Shown here: in pieces, positions 43,484-55,622 of the stretch | How positions within the stretch are numbered: the stretch's first letter is position 1 | Layout: every line of letters begins with the position of its first letter | Assembly (NCBI RefSeq): GCF_014126825.1 | Contig: NZ_CP059900.1 | Coordinates: forward strand, 1,116,001 to 1,180,000 | From: Tomitella gaofuii | GTDB lineage: Bacteria; Actinomycetota; Actinomycetes; Mycobacteriales; Mycobacteriaceae | Length of the DNA: 64,000 nt | Reading direction: 5' to 3' | Translations under genes and position numbers: made by a program | Notes under the pieces: model-generated | Databases searched by the model: none | What the model saw: only the letters and a program-made list of their open reading frames with translations | What the model was told of the DNA's origin: nothing

Positions 43484-43813
43484 TCAACTCTTCGCGACAG
43501 TCAACAGGAAGGAGGAGTCCTCCACCGCTGTCACACTGTGGCGTGCCGGCGGAATCACCAGCAGGTCGCCCGTGCGACCTTCCCACGAGTCCTCGGAGGT
43601 GTCGAGCGTGATGCGCCCGGTGAGCACCTGCACCGTCGCCTCGCCCGGGCTTTCGTGCTCGGCGAGCTCGCCGCCGGCCGCGACGACCACGAGGGTCTGC
43701 CGCAGCGTTTTCTCGTGCCCGCCGAAGACGGTGGAGGACGCGACCTTCCGCTCGCTCCCCGCCGCCTTCGCCCGCAACTCGCGCGTCAGCGCCACCAGCG
43801 ACATCTTGTTCAT
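43484..43813 (-). CDS. Small cupin-domain protein
   Basis: 109 aa single-domain cupin. The conserved turn motifs appear as ELAEHESPGEATVQVLTGRITL and GDLLVIPPARHSVTAVEDS. Only some of the usual metal-binding His/Glu residues are kept (H53-x-Glu, H92). Likely cytoplasmic, binding a small ligand. It precedes the transporter/oxidoreductase pair and may belong to that transcript. Confidence 0.8.
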   Translation of the reverse strand: MNKMSLVALTRELRAKAAGSERKVASSTVFGGHEKTLRQTLVVVAAGGELAEHESPGEATVQVLTGRITLDTSEDSWEGRTGDLLVIPPARHSVTAVEDSSFLLTVAKS

Positions 43814-43900
43814 GGGCTCATTGTGTCACCCTGCGCCGCGGGACGGTGGCGTTGCGGCGCGATAGCGCGGAACGACGGCCGTCGAATACGGATGCGCCGC

Positions 43901-46702
<2,802 letters not shown>

Positions 46703-46860
46703 GGCAATCCACCTCTCCAGACGTACTCGTGCGCGGCCGCACGTGCCGGGAGGCACCGGTGCGCCGCCTCTGGCCTCACATTAGCCCTGCCCCGGGGCAT
46801 TCGACCACGGAACAGGGACGCGGGCGCCCCGGAAGCCGCACTGCGTGGCGTGGAAAACAC

Positions 46861-46896
46861 CGCGCGCCCCGCACAGGTACCGGTGCGGGGCGCGCG
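46861..46896 (-). terminator. Strong hairpin between sdhB and acnA
   Basis: CGCGCGCCCCGCAC and its exact complement form a 14-bp stem with an 8-nt loop, about 30 bp beyond the sdhB stop. It probably ends the sdh transcript and separates it from acnA, which would have its own promoter in 46703-46860. Confidence 0.65.
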
Positions 46897-46925
46897 GAGA
46901 GCGTGGGCCGGCGGCGGGCCGGTCG

Positions 46926-47711
46926 TCAGCGGGCGAACAGCAGCGCGCGCTTGACCTCGGCGATCGCCTTGGTGACCTCGATGCCGCGGGGGCATGCCTC
47001 GGTGCAGTTGAACGTGGTGCGGCAACGCCACACGCCGTCGACGTCATTGAGGATGTCGAGCCGCTCGGCGGCGCCTTCGTCGCGGCTGTCGAAGATGAAC
47101 CGGTGCGCATTGACGATGGCGGCGGGGCCGAAGTAGCTGCCCTCGTTCCAGTACACGGGGCACGAGCTGGTGCAGCACGCGCACAGGATGCACTTGGTGG
47201 TGTCGTCGAAGCGGGCGCGGTCGGCCTGCGACTGGACGCGTTCGCGGGTGGGCTCGTTGCCGGACGTGATCAGGTACGGCTTGACCGCGCGGTAGGCGTC
47301 GAAGAACGGCTCCATGTCCACGATCAGGTCCTTGAGGCATGGCAGCCCCTTGAGCGGCTCGATCGTGATCGTCACCGGTTTGCCGTCCTTGGGCAGCATG
47401 TCCTTCATCAGCAGCTTGCAGGCGAGCCTGTTGACGCCGTTGACGCGCATGGCGTCCGAGCCGCACACGCCGTGCGCGCACGAGCGGCGGAACGTCAGCG
47501 ACCCGTCGAGGTACCCCTTCACGTAGAGAAGGAGGTTGAGCAGCCGGTCGGAGGGCAGCGCGGGCACCTGGAAGTTGTCCCAGTGTGCGCCCTTGCCGTC
47601 CTCGGGATTGAAGCGCGCGATCTTGAGGGTGACCATCACCGAACCCTCGGCGGGCTTCGGCAGCTCCGGGTCGCCCTGCGGCGGCGCGGTGATTACGGCG
47701 GTGTCGGCCAT
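46926..47711 (-). CDS. sdhB: Succinate dehydrogenase iron-sulfur subunit
   Basis: 261 aa. The 2Fe-2S motif is SCAHGVCGSDAM plus C in RLACK. The 4Fe-4S and 3Fe-4S motifs are CILCACCTSSCP and CRTTFNC...CPRGI. It transfers electrons from SdhA to the membrane subunits. Start ATG 47711 overlaps the sdhA stop by one base. Last gene of sdhCDAB. Confidence 0.96.
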   Translation of the reverse strand: MADTAVITAPPQGDPELPKPAEGSVMVTLKIARFNPEDGKGAHWDNFQVPALPSDRLLNLLLYVKGYLDGSLTFRRSCAHGVCGSDAMRVNGVNRLACKLLMKDMLPKDGKPVTITIEPLKGLPCLKDLIVDMEPFFDAYRAVKPYLITSGNEPTRERVQSQADRARFDDTTKCILCACCTSSCPVYWNEGSYFGPAAIVNAHRFIFDSRDEGAAERLDILNDVDGVWRCRTTFNCTEACPRGIEVTKAIAEVKRALLFAR

Positions 47712-49483
47712 CAGTACTTACGCTCCATCGGCTCGTAGCGGGTCTGGACAACCGGCTTGTGGCCGAGCCGGATCCCGGAGAGCAGACCCTCGCCCTCCTT
47801 GTAGGCCATGGTGTGCCACATGTAGTTGGCGTCGTCGCGCTTGGGGTAGTCCTCGCGGGCGTGGCCGCCGCGGGTCTCCTTGCGGTTGAGCGCGCCCACC
47901 ACGGTGACCTCCGCCAGCTCGAGCAGGAAGCCCAGCTCGATCGCCTCGAGGAGGTCGCTGTTGAACCGCCGGCCCTTGTCGTGCACCACGATGTGGTTAT
48001 ACCGCTCCTTGAGCGCGCGCACGTCCTTGAGGGCCTGCTCGAGGGTCTCCTCGGTGCGGAACACCTGCGCGTTGGCGTCCATCGTCGCCTGCAGTTCCTT
48101 GCGGATGTCCGCGACGCGCTCGTTGCCGTGGTCGGACAGGATCTGCGCGAGCCAGGCGGTGACCATCCCGGCCGGGTCCTCCGGCAGGTCGACGAAGTCG
48201 TGCGACTGCGCGTACTCGGAGGCGGCGATGCCGGCGCGGCGCCCGAACACGTTGATGTCGAGCAGCGAGTTGGTGCCCAGGCGGTTGGCGCCGTGCACCG
48301 AGACGCACGCGCATTCGCCCGCCGCGTACAGGCCGGGGACGATGTCCTCCTGGTCGTTGCGCAGCACGTTGCCCGTGATGGTGGTGGGGATGCCGCCCAT
48401 CACGTAGTGGCACGTGGGGTAGACGGGCACCGGGTCGGTGACCGGGTCCACGCCCAGGTAGGTGCGCGAGAACTCGGTGATGTCCGGGAGCTTCTCATTG
48501 AGCACGTCCGCGCCGAGGTGGGTCACGTCGAGGAAGACGTAGTCCTTGTGCGGCCCGGCGCCCCGGCCCTCCATCACCTCGAGGACCATCGAGCGCGCGA
48601 CGATGTCGCGCGGCGCGAGGTCCTTGATGGTGGGGGCGTAGCGCTCCATGAAGCGCTCGCCGTCGACGTTGCGGAGGATGCCGCCCTCGCCGCGCACGGC
48701 CTCGGAGATGAGGATGCCCAGCCCGGCCAGGCCCGTCGGGTGGAACTGGTGGAACTCCATGTCCTCCAGCGGCAGGCCCTTGCGGAAGATGATCCCCATG
48801 CCGTCGCCGGTCAGGGTGTGCGCGTTGGACGTGGTCTTGTACATGCGGCCCGACCCGCCGGTGGCGAACACGATGGCCTTGGCCTGGAACACGTGCAGCT
48901 CGCCGGTGGCCAGCTCGTAGGCGACGACGCCGGTGGCGACGGGGCCCTCGTCGGTGTCGGTGAGGCACACGTCGAGCGCGTAGAACTCGTTGAAGAACTC
49001 GACGTCGTGCTTGACGCAGTTCTGGTAGAGCGTCTGCAGGATCATGTGGCCGGTGCGGTCCGCGGCGTAGCAGGCGCGGCGCACCGGCGCCTTGCCGTGG
49101 TCACGGGTGTGCCCGCCGAAGCGGCGCTGGTCGATCCGCCCCTCGGGAGTGCGGTTGAACGGCAGGCCCATCTTCTCCAGGTCCATCACCGCGTCGATGG
49201 CCTCCTTGGCCATGATCTCCGCGGCGTCCTGGTCGACGAGGTAGTCGCCGCCCTTGACCGTGTCGAAGGTGTGCCACTCCCAGTTGTCCTCTTCGACGTT
49301 GGACAGCGCGGCGCACATGCCGCCCTGCGCTGCGCCGGTGTGGGAGCGGGTGGGGTACAGCTTGGTCAGCACCGCGGTGCGGGCCCGCGGTCCGGCCTCG
49401 ATGGCCGCGCGCATGCCGGCGCCGCCTGCGCCGACGATGACCACGTCATAACGGTGTTGATGCAGCTCTTGCGATTCTGGCAT
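47711..49483 (-). CDS. sdhA: Succinate dehydrogenase flavoprotein subunit
   Basis: 590 aa. FAD Rossmann motif VIVGAGGAGMRAA, the covalent FAD histidine H48 in RSHTGAAQGG, and active-site segments EFHQFHPTGLAG, HYVMGGIPT and the Arg/His region GANRLGTNSLLD. It oxidises succinate to fumarate in the TCA cycle at the inner face of the membrane. A leader of 21 bp separates it from sdhD. Confidence 0.97.
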   Translation of the reverse strand: MPESQELHQHRYDVVIVGAGGAGMRAAIEAGPRARTAVLTKLYPTRSHTGAAQGGMCAALSNVEEDNWEWHTFDTVKGGDYLVDQDAAEIMAKEAIDAVMDLEKMGLPFNRTPEGRIDQRRFGGHTRDHGKAPVRRACYAADRTGHMILQTLYQNCVKHDVEFFNEFYALDVCLTDTDEGPVATGVVAYELATGELHVFQAKAIVFATGGSGRMYKTTSNAHTLTGDGMGIIFRKGLPLEDMEFHQFHPTGLAGLGILISEAVRGEGGILRNVDGERFMERYAPTIKDLAPRDIVARSMVLEVMEGRGAGPHKDYVFLDVTHLGADVLNEKLPDITEFSRTYLGVDPVTDPVPVYPTCHYVMGGIPTTITGNVLRNDQEDIVPGLYAAGECACVSVHGANRLGTNSLLDINVFGRRAGIAASEYAQSHDFVDLPEDPAGMVTAWLAQILSDHGNERVADIRKELQATMDANAQVFRTEETLEQALKDVRALKERYNHIVVHDKGRRFNSDLLEAIELGFLLELAEVTVVGALNRKETRGGHAREDYPKRDDANYMWHTMAYKEGEGLLSGIRLGHKPVVQTRYEPMERKY

Positions 49484-49504
49484 GAAGTTTCTGCTCCCCG
49501 GAGG

Positions 49505-49948
49505 TCAGCTGATCTTGATGTTGGGGTCGAACGAGAAGATGACGTAGGTGCCGATCGCCATGATCAGGACCATCGCGACGACGAGGACCGTCGTCAGCCA
49601 GAACCGCGTCGAGTCCTTGCGCGCGTAGTCCGAGATCACCGTGCGCAGGCCGTTGCCGCCGTGCAGCATGGCGAGCCAGAGCATGATCAGGTCCCAGATC
49701 TGCCAGAACGGGTTGGTCCAGCGGTCCGCGACGAAGGCGAAGTTGATGCGATGCACGCCGTCGTCGACCATGAGCATGATCGACAGGTGCGTGAGCACCA
49801 GGATCAGCAGCGCGACGCCGGAGACGCGCATGAACACCCACGCGGCCATCTCGAAGCCGCCGCGGCGGGGCCGGCGGGGCGACCGGGGATTGTCGAGGCT
49901 CGCGGGGCGGTCGTAGGAACGACCCATGATGGGGGCTTCGGCGGTCAT
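49505..49948 (-). CDS. sdhD: Succinate dehydrogenase membrane anchor subunit SdhD
   Basis: 147 aa with three transmembrane helices (AWVFMRVSGVALLILVLTHL, WQIWDLIMLWLAMLHGGNGL, TTVLVVAMVLIMAIGTYVIF). H in LTHLSIM and H in LHGGNG are candidates for heme/quinone contacts. The ATG at 49948 overlaps the sdhC stop. Confidence 0.92.
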   Translation of the reverse strand: MTAEAPIMGRSYDRPASLDNPRSPRRPRRGGFEMAAWVFMRVSGVALLILVLTHLSIMLMVDDGVHRINFAFVADRWTNPFWQIWDLIMLWLAMLHGGNGLRTVISDYARKDSTRFWLTTVLVVAMVLIMAIGTYVIFSFDPNIKIS

Positions 49949-50355
49949 TATGAGATCCCCTTCATGATCTGCTGGATGATGCGGAAGGTGGCCGGGATCA
50001 TCACGACCAGCCAGACGACTCCGACTCCCCAGAGCAGCTGACGCTGGTAGCGGCAGCCCTTGGCCCAGAAGTCGACGAGGATGATGCGGACGCCGTTGAG
50101 GCCGTGGTAGAGCACCACCGCGACGAGCGTGAGCTCCATCAGGGCGACGATCGGGTTCTGGTAGGTGCCGATCACCTCGTTGTAAGCGTCCTGACTGACG
50201 CGCACGAGGGCGGTGTCCAGCACGTGGACGAACAAGAAGAAGAAGGTGGCGACGCCGGTGATCCGGTGCAGGGCCCAGGACCACATTCCGGGATCGCCCC
50301 GGTAAAGGGATCGTGTGCGCTCTCTGGTGAGGGCGACTTCTTGCGTGCTGGTCAT
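49948..50355 (-). CDS. sdhC: Succinate dehydrogenase cytochrome b556 subunit SdhC
   Basis: 135 aa, three helices. RGDPGMWSWALHRITGVATFFFLFVHVLD contains the conserved S/H...R and His typical of heme-binding SdhC (quoted as WALHRITG and LFVHVLD). VVLYHGLNGVRIILVDF follows. First gene of the operon; ATG at 50355. A putative IdeR/DtxR box lies about 190 bp upstream. Confidence 0.92.
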   Translation of the reverse strand: MTSTQEVALTRERTRSLYRGDPGMWSWALHRITGVATFFFLFVHVLDTALVRVSQDAYNEVIGTYQNPIVALMELTLVAVVLYHGLNGVRIILVDFWAKGCRYQRQLLWGVGVVWLVVMIPATFRIIQQIMKGIS

Positions 50356-50546
50356 CGAGTGCTCTGCCTCCAACGTCTGTGGTGATTCGGCGGCCGCGAG
50401 ACGTAGCAGATGCCGTGGGGACGCGGGAGTCCTACCGGCGGGGCCTCGGGGCTCGACGAGAACCTGAACCGACAGATGAACTGTAGACCCAGCGTAGTGA
50501 GGCAACGAATCCGATATACCGGCAACGCGGAGATCCGGCCATTGTC

Positions 50547-50565
50547 TTAGCCCAGGCTAAGCAAA
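50547..50565. promoter_or_regulatory. Candidate IdeR/DtxR iron box between sdhC and cdd
   Basis: TTAGCCCAGGCTAAGCAAA matches the 19-bp consensus TTAGGTTAGGCTAACCTAA at 14 positions, including the central AGGCTAA. It contains the palindrome CTTAGCC-CA-GGCTAAG. It lies in the divergent sdhC/cdd region. Iron control of sdh is known in related actinobacteria, directly or through RipA; here it is inferred. Confidence 0.45.
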
Positions 50566-50619
50566 CTTCGTCGGGGCGTCCGGCGGTCCTGCGCCGCGCT
50601 CCGGGGCGGCGGTGGCACC

Positions 50620-51048
50620 ATGGGTGACGTGGCCGACACGGACTGGAATGACCTGCGCACGCACGCTTTCGCGGCAATGCGGAACGCCTACGCGCCGTAC
50701 TCCGGGTTCGCGGTGGGTGCGGCGGGGCTGACGGCGGACGGCCGGGTGGTCGTCGGCTGCAATGTGGAGAATGTCTCACTGGGGCTCACCGTCTGCGCCG
50801 AGAACGTACTGGTCGGTAACCTGTTCGTCTCCGGGAGCGGTCGGCTGCGCGCGGTGGCGTGCGTGGGCCCCGAGGGCGCCGCGGTCATGCCGTGCGGGCG
50901 GTGCCGGCAGGTGCTGCTGGAGCATGGCGGTCCGGAACTCGCCGTCGACGCCGGCGCGGGGCCGCCGGTGCCGCTCGGCGAGCTGCTCCCGCGCGCGTTC
51001 GGGCCCGGCGAGACGGAATCGGGGGCGGTGCGGCGATGGACCCGGTGA
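50620..51048 (+). CDS. cdd: Cytidine deaminase
   Basis: 142 aa tetrameric-type enzyme. The zinc site is visible as the catalytic C-A-E (TVCAENV) and P-C-G-R-C (MPCGRCRQ). It deaminates cytidine and deoxycytidine to uridine/deoxyuridine for salvage. ATG at 50620. The stop overlaps the deoA start, so the two are coupled. Confidence 0.94.
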   Translation: MGDVADTDWNDLRTHAFAAMRNAYAPYSGFAVGAAGLTADGRVVVGCNVENVSLGLTVCAENVLVGNLFVSGSGRLRAVACVGPEGAAVMPCGRCRQVLLEHGGPELAVDAGAGPPVPLGELLPRAFGPGETESGAVRRWTR

Positions 51049-52358
51049 GCGTCATCGCGCGCAAGCGCGACGGCCACGAGCTCACGGACGCGGAGATCCG
51101 CTGGGCGGTGGGCGCGTACACGGCGGGCGGCTTCGCCGACGTGCAGATGGCCGCACTGCTGATGGCCATCGTGCTGCGGGGGATGACCGACCGGGAGACC
51201 GCGTCGCTCGAGTCGGCGATGCGGGCGAGCGGATCCACTGCGGACCTCTCCGGTCTGCGGCGCGGCGGTGTGCCCCTGCCCACGGTGGACAAGCACTCCA
51301 CCGGCGGGGTGGGCGACAAGATCACGCTGCCGTTGGCGCCGCTCGTCGCGGCCTGCGGCGTCGCGGTGCCCCAGCTCTCCGGGCGCGCGCTGGGGCACAC
51401 CGGCGGGACCCTCGACAAGCTCGAGGCCATCCCGGGGTGGCGGGCCGAGGTGCCCATGCCGGCGATGCGCCGCCAGCTGGAGGACGTCGGGGCCGTGGTG
51501 TGCGCCGCCGGCGCCGGGCTGGTTCCCGCGGACCGCGCGATGTACGCGCTGCGGGACATCACCGGCACCGTCGAATCGATACCGCTTATCGCAGCGTCGA
51601 TCATGAGCAAGAAGCTGGCGGAGGGCGCGGATGCGCTGGTGCTCGACGTCAAAGTGGGCTCCGGCGCCTTCCTGCCCGACGCAGCATCGGCCCGCGCGCT
51701 GGCGGAGACGATGGTGCGCCTGGGCGCCGACGCGGGCGTGCGCACCACGGCGCTGCTCACCGCGATGGACACCCCGCTGGGCAGGACGGTCGGCAATGCG
51801 CTCGAGGTGGCCGAGGCGGTGGAGGTGCTCGCAGGCGGGGGCCCGCCCGACGTCGTGGAGCTGACCACGGCCCTGGCGCGGGAGATGCTCGCCGCCGCGG
51901 GCCTGGACGCGGTGGACCCGGCGGTCCGGCTGGCGGACGGCACGGCGATGGACCGGTGGCGGCGGATGATCGCCGCGCAGGGCGGCGACCCGGATGCTCC
52001 GTTGCCCGTCGCGCGGCACGTCGACACCCTGCGCGCCGAGCCCGGCGTCGCGGGGGTCGTGACCGGGCTGGACGCGCGGGCGGTGGGGGAGGCGGCCCGC
52101 ATCCTCGGCGCCGGCAGGCTCGTCCCGGGCGACGCGGTGGCGGCCGGGGCCGGGATCGAGATCCATGCCCGCCCGGGCGAACCGGTGGCGGCGGGCGGGC
52201 GGCTGCTGTCGCTGCACGCCGACGCCCCGGACCGGATCGCCGCGGCGCGCGAGGCGCTCGCCGGCGCGATCGGCATCCGGCCGGGGCCCGCGGGCGGGGC
52301 GGGATGCCCCGACGACCGCGGCGGGGCCGGGCCGTTGGTGCTGGGCCGGGTGGGCTGA
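51036..52358 (+). CDS. deoA: Thymidine phosphorylase
   Basis: 440 aa. Family motifs: KRDGHELTDAEIRWAV at the start, VDKHSTGGVGDKITL (phosphate/nucleoside-binding), SGRALGHTGGTLDKLEAIPG and KVGSGAF. It splits thymidine/deoxyuridine into base and deoxyribose-1-phosphate. The ATG at 51036 lies 13 bp inside the end of cdd. Confidence 0.95.
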   Translation: MDPVSVIARKRDGHELTDAEIRWAVGAYTAGGFADVQMAALLMAIVLRGMTDRETASLESAMRASGSTADLSGLRRGGVPLPTVDKHSTGGVGDKITLPLAPLVAACGVAVPQLSGRALGHTGGTLDKLEAIPGWRAEVPMPAMRRQLEDVGAVVCAAGAGLVPADRAMYALRDITGTVESIPLIAASIMSKKLAEGADALVLDVKVGSGAFLPDAASARALAETMVRLGADAGVRTTALLTAMDTPLGRTVGNALEVAEAVEVLAGGGPPDVVELTTALAREMLAAAGLDAVDPAVRLADGTAMDRWRRMIAAQGGDPDAPLPVARHVDTLRAEPGVAGVVTGLDARAVGEAARILGAGRLVPGDAVAAGAGIEIHARPGEPVAAGGRLLSLHADAPDRIAAAREALAGAIGIRPGPAGGAGCPDDRGGAGPLVLGRVG

Positions 52359-52503
52359 TCCGATCACGGCGGGTCGGGCGTCCGATTCCGGCGCCGGATA
52401 TGTGTGAATACGGGTATCGTCGAATGTGACCGGGATCTCACGCGCTTCGGTCGTACGGACGGGCCGGGGATCCTCATCGGTGCGCCTGCCGGGAGGTACT
52501 TCT

Positions 52504-53505
52504 ATGACGACACACATGACTGCGCAATCGACGGCCACGCACACCGTCCCGCCTGCGGGTGCGGACGATGTGCCGGACCTGCGCGCGGACTTCGCCACGC
52601 TCCGCGCCGGCGGGCTCAATTGGCAGTCGATGCCGCTGCGCCTGTTCACCAAGGGCACCGCGCATTTCTGGGACCCGCGGACCATCGACTTCTCCCAGGA
52701 CCGCGCGGACTGGGAGGCGATGACCGACGAGCAGCGCCGCAGCGCCACCTACCTGTGCTCGCAGTTCATCGCCGGCGAAGAGGCGGTGACGCAGGACCTG
52801 CAGCCGTTCATGCGCGCCATGGCCGCGGAGGGGCGCTTCGGCGACGAGATGTACTTGACGCAGTTCTGCTTCGAGGAGGCCAAGCACGCGCAGGTGTTCC
52901 GGCTGTGGATGGATGCGGTGGGGCTCGACGGCGACCTGCAGCCGTTCGTCAAGGACAACCCCGGCTATCGTCGTCTGTTCTACTACGAACTGCCGCAGTC
53001 GCTGCGGGCGCTGGAGCAGGACCCGAGCCCGGCCAACCAGATCAAAGCCAGTGTCACCTACAACCACGTGGTGGAGGGCAGCCTGGCGCTCACCGGGTAC
53101 TACGCCTGGCAGAAGGTGTGCAAGGAGAACGGGATCCTGCCGGGGATGCGCGAACTCATCAGCCGCATCAGCCTGGACGAGCGTCGGCACATGGCCTGGG
53201 GCACGTTCACCTGTCGGCGGCACGTGGCCGCGGACGACAGCCTGTGGGAGCTCGTCCAGCAGCGCGTCGCCGAGCTCATGCCGTACGCGATCACGATGAT
53301 CAACTGGGTCAACGAGCAGTTCGACGAGCAGCCGTTCGGGCTCGACCCGGACGAGTTCGTCACCTACGCCGCCGACCGCGCGCAGCGGCGGCTCACCGCC
53401 ATCGAATCCGCCCGCGGGCGCCGCGTCGAGGAGATCGACCTGGACCACGCACCGGAGGCGCTCGAAGACCGTTTCGCGGAAGAGGACGCGGCGGTGCTGG
53501 GGTAG
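52504..53505 (+). CDS. R2-like ligand-binding oxidase (R2lox, Mn/Fe)
   Basis: 333 aa ferritin-like protein. The dinuclear-metal ligands are in [11 protein letters not shown] (Glu), [11 protein letters not shown] (ExxH), [11 protein letters not shown] (Glu) and [11 protein letters not shown] (ExxH). R2lox proteins resemble the R2 subunit of ribonucleotide reductase, but bind a fatty acid-like ligand, carry a Mn/Fe centre and form a Tyr-Val crosslink; their substrate is unknown (M. tuberculosis Rv0233 belongs here). The ATG at 52504 has a GGGAGG ribosome binding site. It sits between deoA and add, which are adjacent in M. tuberculosis, so it is an insertion in the salvage block. Confidence 0.88.
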   Translation: MTTHMTAQSTATHTVPPAGADDVPDLRADFATLRAGGLNWQSMPLRLFTKGTAHFWDPRTIDFSQDRADWEAMTDEQRRSATYLCSQFIAGEEAVTQDLQPFMRAMAAEGRFGDEMYLTQFCFEEAKHAQVFRLWMDAVGLDGDLQPFVKDNPGYRRLFYYELPQSLRALEQDPSPANQIKASVTYNHVVEGSLALTGYYAWQKVCKENGILPGMRELISRISLDERRHMAWGTFTCRRHVAADDSLWELVQQRVAELMPYAITMINWVNEQFDEQPFGLDPDEFVTYAADRAQRRLTAIESARGRRVEEIDLDHAPEALEDRFAEEDAAVLG

Positions 53506-53548
53506 CCGGGTGTGCCGGGACGACGGCGCGCCGCAGTACGGTCGGGGG

Positions 53549-54733
53549 GTGGACACCGCAGTGAACGGCCCGGCCGCGGACCTCGACCCGTCGTGCAGTG
53601 CACCGTCGGACAGTGGTCCGGCGCGTGCCGCCGCCTTCCGCGCGGCGCCCAAGGTGCTCCTGCACGACCACCTCGACGGCGGGCTGCGCCCGCAGACGGT
53701 GCTCGAACTGGCGGACGCGCACGGCTATCGCGGGCTGCCGGCCGCGGACGGTCCGGGGCTGGCACGCTGGTTCCGCTCCGCCGCGGACAGCGGCTCGCTC
53801 GAGCGCTACCTGGAGACGTTCGCGCACACTGTCGGCGTCATGCAGCACCGTGCAGCGCTGGTGCGCGTCGCCCGCGAGTGCGCGGTGGACCTGGCGGACG
53901 ACGGCGTGGTCTACGCGGAGGTCCGTTTCGCGCCGGAGCAGCACCTCGAGGGCGGGCTGAGCCTGGACGAGGTGGTGCAGGCCGTGCTCGACGGGTTCGC
54001 CGAGGGCGCCGACGTGGCCGAGCGGGGCGGGCGCGGGATCAGGATCGGCACGCTGGTCACCGCGATGCGGCACGCGGCGCGGTCACGGGAGATCGCAGAA
54101 CTGGCGGTGCGGTTCCGGGACCGCGGCGTGGTGGGCTTCGACATCGCGGGGGCTGAGGCCGGCAACCCGCCGACCCGCCACCTGGACGCGTTCGAATACA
54201 TGCGGCAGTCCAACGCGCACTTCACCATCCATGCCGGCGAGGCCTTCGGCCTGCCGTCGATCCACGAGGCGATCGCGTTCTGCGGCGCCGACCGCCTGGG
54301 CCACGGCGTGCGCATCACCGACGACATCACCGTGCCCGACGGCGGCATCGTCGACTGGTCCCCGGACGCGCCGCGCGGCAGCAGGCCGACGCTCGGCCGG
54401 GTGGCGAACTATGTGCGCGACAAGCGGATCCCGTTGGAGCTGTGCCCCAGCTCCAATGTGCAGACCGGCGCCGTGGCGAGCCTGGCCGAGCACCCCTTCG
54501 ACCTGCTGGCGCGCCTGCGGTTCCGCGTCACGGTGAACACCGACAACCGGCTTATGAGCGACACGACGATGAGCGGCGAGATGATGAAACTCGTCGACAC
54601 CTTCGGTTATGACTGGGTGGATCTGCAGCGGTTCACCATCAACGCGGCCAAGTCCGCGTTCCTCCCGTTCGATCAGCGGCTGGCGATGATCGACGACGTG
54701 ATCAAGCCGGGCTACGCGGTGCTCTTCGGCTGA
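53549..54733 (+). CDS. add: Adenosine deaminase
   Basis: About 394 aa. Zinc ligands and catalytic residues: LLHDHLDGG (H-x-H), TIHAGEA (His and Glu), GHGVRI, and NTDNR (Asp). It converts adenosine/deoxyadenosine to inosine forms. The start is uncertain: GTG at 53549 is most likely; GTG at 53561 or an upstream frame start near 53510 is possible. Alignable homology begins at [14 protein letters not shown]. Confidence 0.94.
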   Translation: MDTAVNGPAADLDPSCSAPSDSGPARAAAFRAAPKVLLHDHLDGGLRPQTVLELADAHGYRGLPAADGPGLARWFRSAADSGSLERYLETFAHTVGVMQHRAALVRVARECAVDLADDGVVYAEVRFAPEQHLEGGLSLDEVVQAVLDGFAEGADVAERGGRGIRIGTLVTAMRHAARSREIAELAVRFRDRGVVGFDIAGAEAGNPPTRHLDAFEYMRQSNAHFTIHAGEAFGLPSIHEAIAFCGADRLGHGVRITDDITVPDGGIVDWSPDAPRGSRPTLGRVANYVRDKRIPLELCPSSNVQTGAVASLAEHPFDLLARLRFRVTVNTDNRLMSDTTMSGEMMKLVDTFGYDWVDLQRFTINAAKSAFLPFDQRLAMIDDVIKPGYAVLFG

Positions 54734-54754
54734 CTGCGGACGCCCGCACAAAGG

Positions 54755-54773
54755 TTCGGATAGGCTACCATTC
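54755..54773 (+). promoter_or_regulatory. Candidate IdeR/DtxR iron box upstream of the VIT-type transporter
   Basis: TTCGGATAGGCTACCATTC matches TTAGGTTAGGCTAACCTAA at 13 of 19 positions, with the core GG-TAGGCTA-C kept. It ends 62 bp before the transporter ATG. Iron-dependent control of an iron/manganese transporter is biologically sensible; binding is not shown. Confidence 0.4.
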
Positions 54774-54835
54774 GTGCTGGTAGTGCAGCCTTTCCTTGCT
54801 GGTGGCGGGTGTGCTGCGCGCCTACGATCGGGTTC

Positions 54836-55576
54836 ATGGAGACCATGACGGGGGAGCCGTCGCAGGCGGCGGTGGCGGGGACCCATCCGGAACCCCACGG
54901 CGGCGCGATCGCGTCGAAACTCAACTGGCTGCGGGCGGGCGTGCTCGGCGCCAACGACGGGATCGTGTCGACGGCCGGGCTCGTCGTGGGCGTGGCGGCG
55001 GCCTCGGCCTCGCGAGACACGCTTCTGACTGCGGGCGTGGCGGGACTCATCGCGGGCGCGGCGTCGATGGCGATGGGCGAGTACGTCTCGGTGAGCACCC
55101 AGCGCGACGCGGAGCGCGCGCTGCTGGCCAAGGAGCGCCAGGAGCTCGCCGACGAGCCGGAGGGCGAGCTGCGCGAGCTCGCCGCCCTCTACCGGGCGAA
55201 GGGCCTCAGCGGCGCGACGGCGCACGCGGTGGCGGTGGAGCTCACCGCGCACGACGCGCTGTCCGCGCACGCCGAGGCCGAGCTGGGAATCGACCCCGAC
55301 CAGCTCGTCTCGCCCTGGCATGCGGCCGCGTCCTCGGCAGTGTCGTTCATCATGGGCGCGCTGCTGCCGCTCATCGCGATCGTCCTTCCGCCGCCGGGCC
55401 TCCGGGTTCCCGTCACCGTTCTCGCGGTGCTGGCGGCACTCGCCCTCACCGGCGCGGTGAGCGCCGCACTCGGCGGCGCCGGCAGGCTGCGCGCGACGGT
55501 GCGCGTGATGTGCGGCGGGGCCGCGGCGATGGCGGTCACCTACGCGGTGGGCGAGGTCATCGGCGCGCTGATGTGA
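54836..55576 (+). CDS. VIT1/CCC1-type iron or manganese transporter
   Basis: 246 aa. Family landmarks are LRAGVLGANDGIVSTAGLVVGVAAA, then AGAASMAMGEYVSVSTQRDAE (Glu-rich metal-binding helix) and four more hydrophobic stretches including FIMGALLPLIAIVL. VIT/CCC1 proteins move Fe2+ or Mn2+ out of the cytoplasm. ATG at 54836; another at 54845. Monocistronic with a possible iron box in its leader. Confidence 0.88.
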   Translation: METMTGEPSQAAVAGTHPEPHGGAIASKLNWLRAGVLGANDGIVSTAGLVVGVAAASASRDTLLTAGVAGLIAGAASMAMGEYVSVSTQRDAERALLAKERQELADEPEGELRELAALYRAKGLSGATAHAVAVELTAHDALSAHAEAELGIDPDQLVSPWHAAASSAVSFIMGALLPLIAIVLPPPGLRVPVTVLAVLAALALTGAVSAALGGAGRLRATVRVMCGGAAAMAVTYAVGEVIGALM

Positions 55577-55622
55577 CGGCGTGACCAGGCGGCTGCGCGA
55601 CGCCGCGTGCGGCCCGGGCGCG

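Noticed and set aside
47759-50041. 760-codon plus-strand open frame
   Set aside because: Antisense shadow of sdhA and sdhD.
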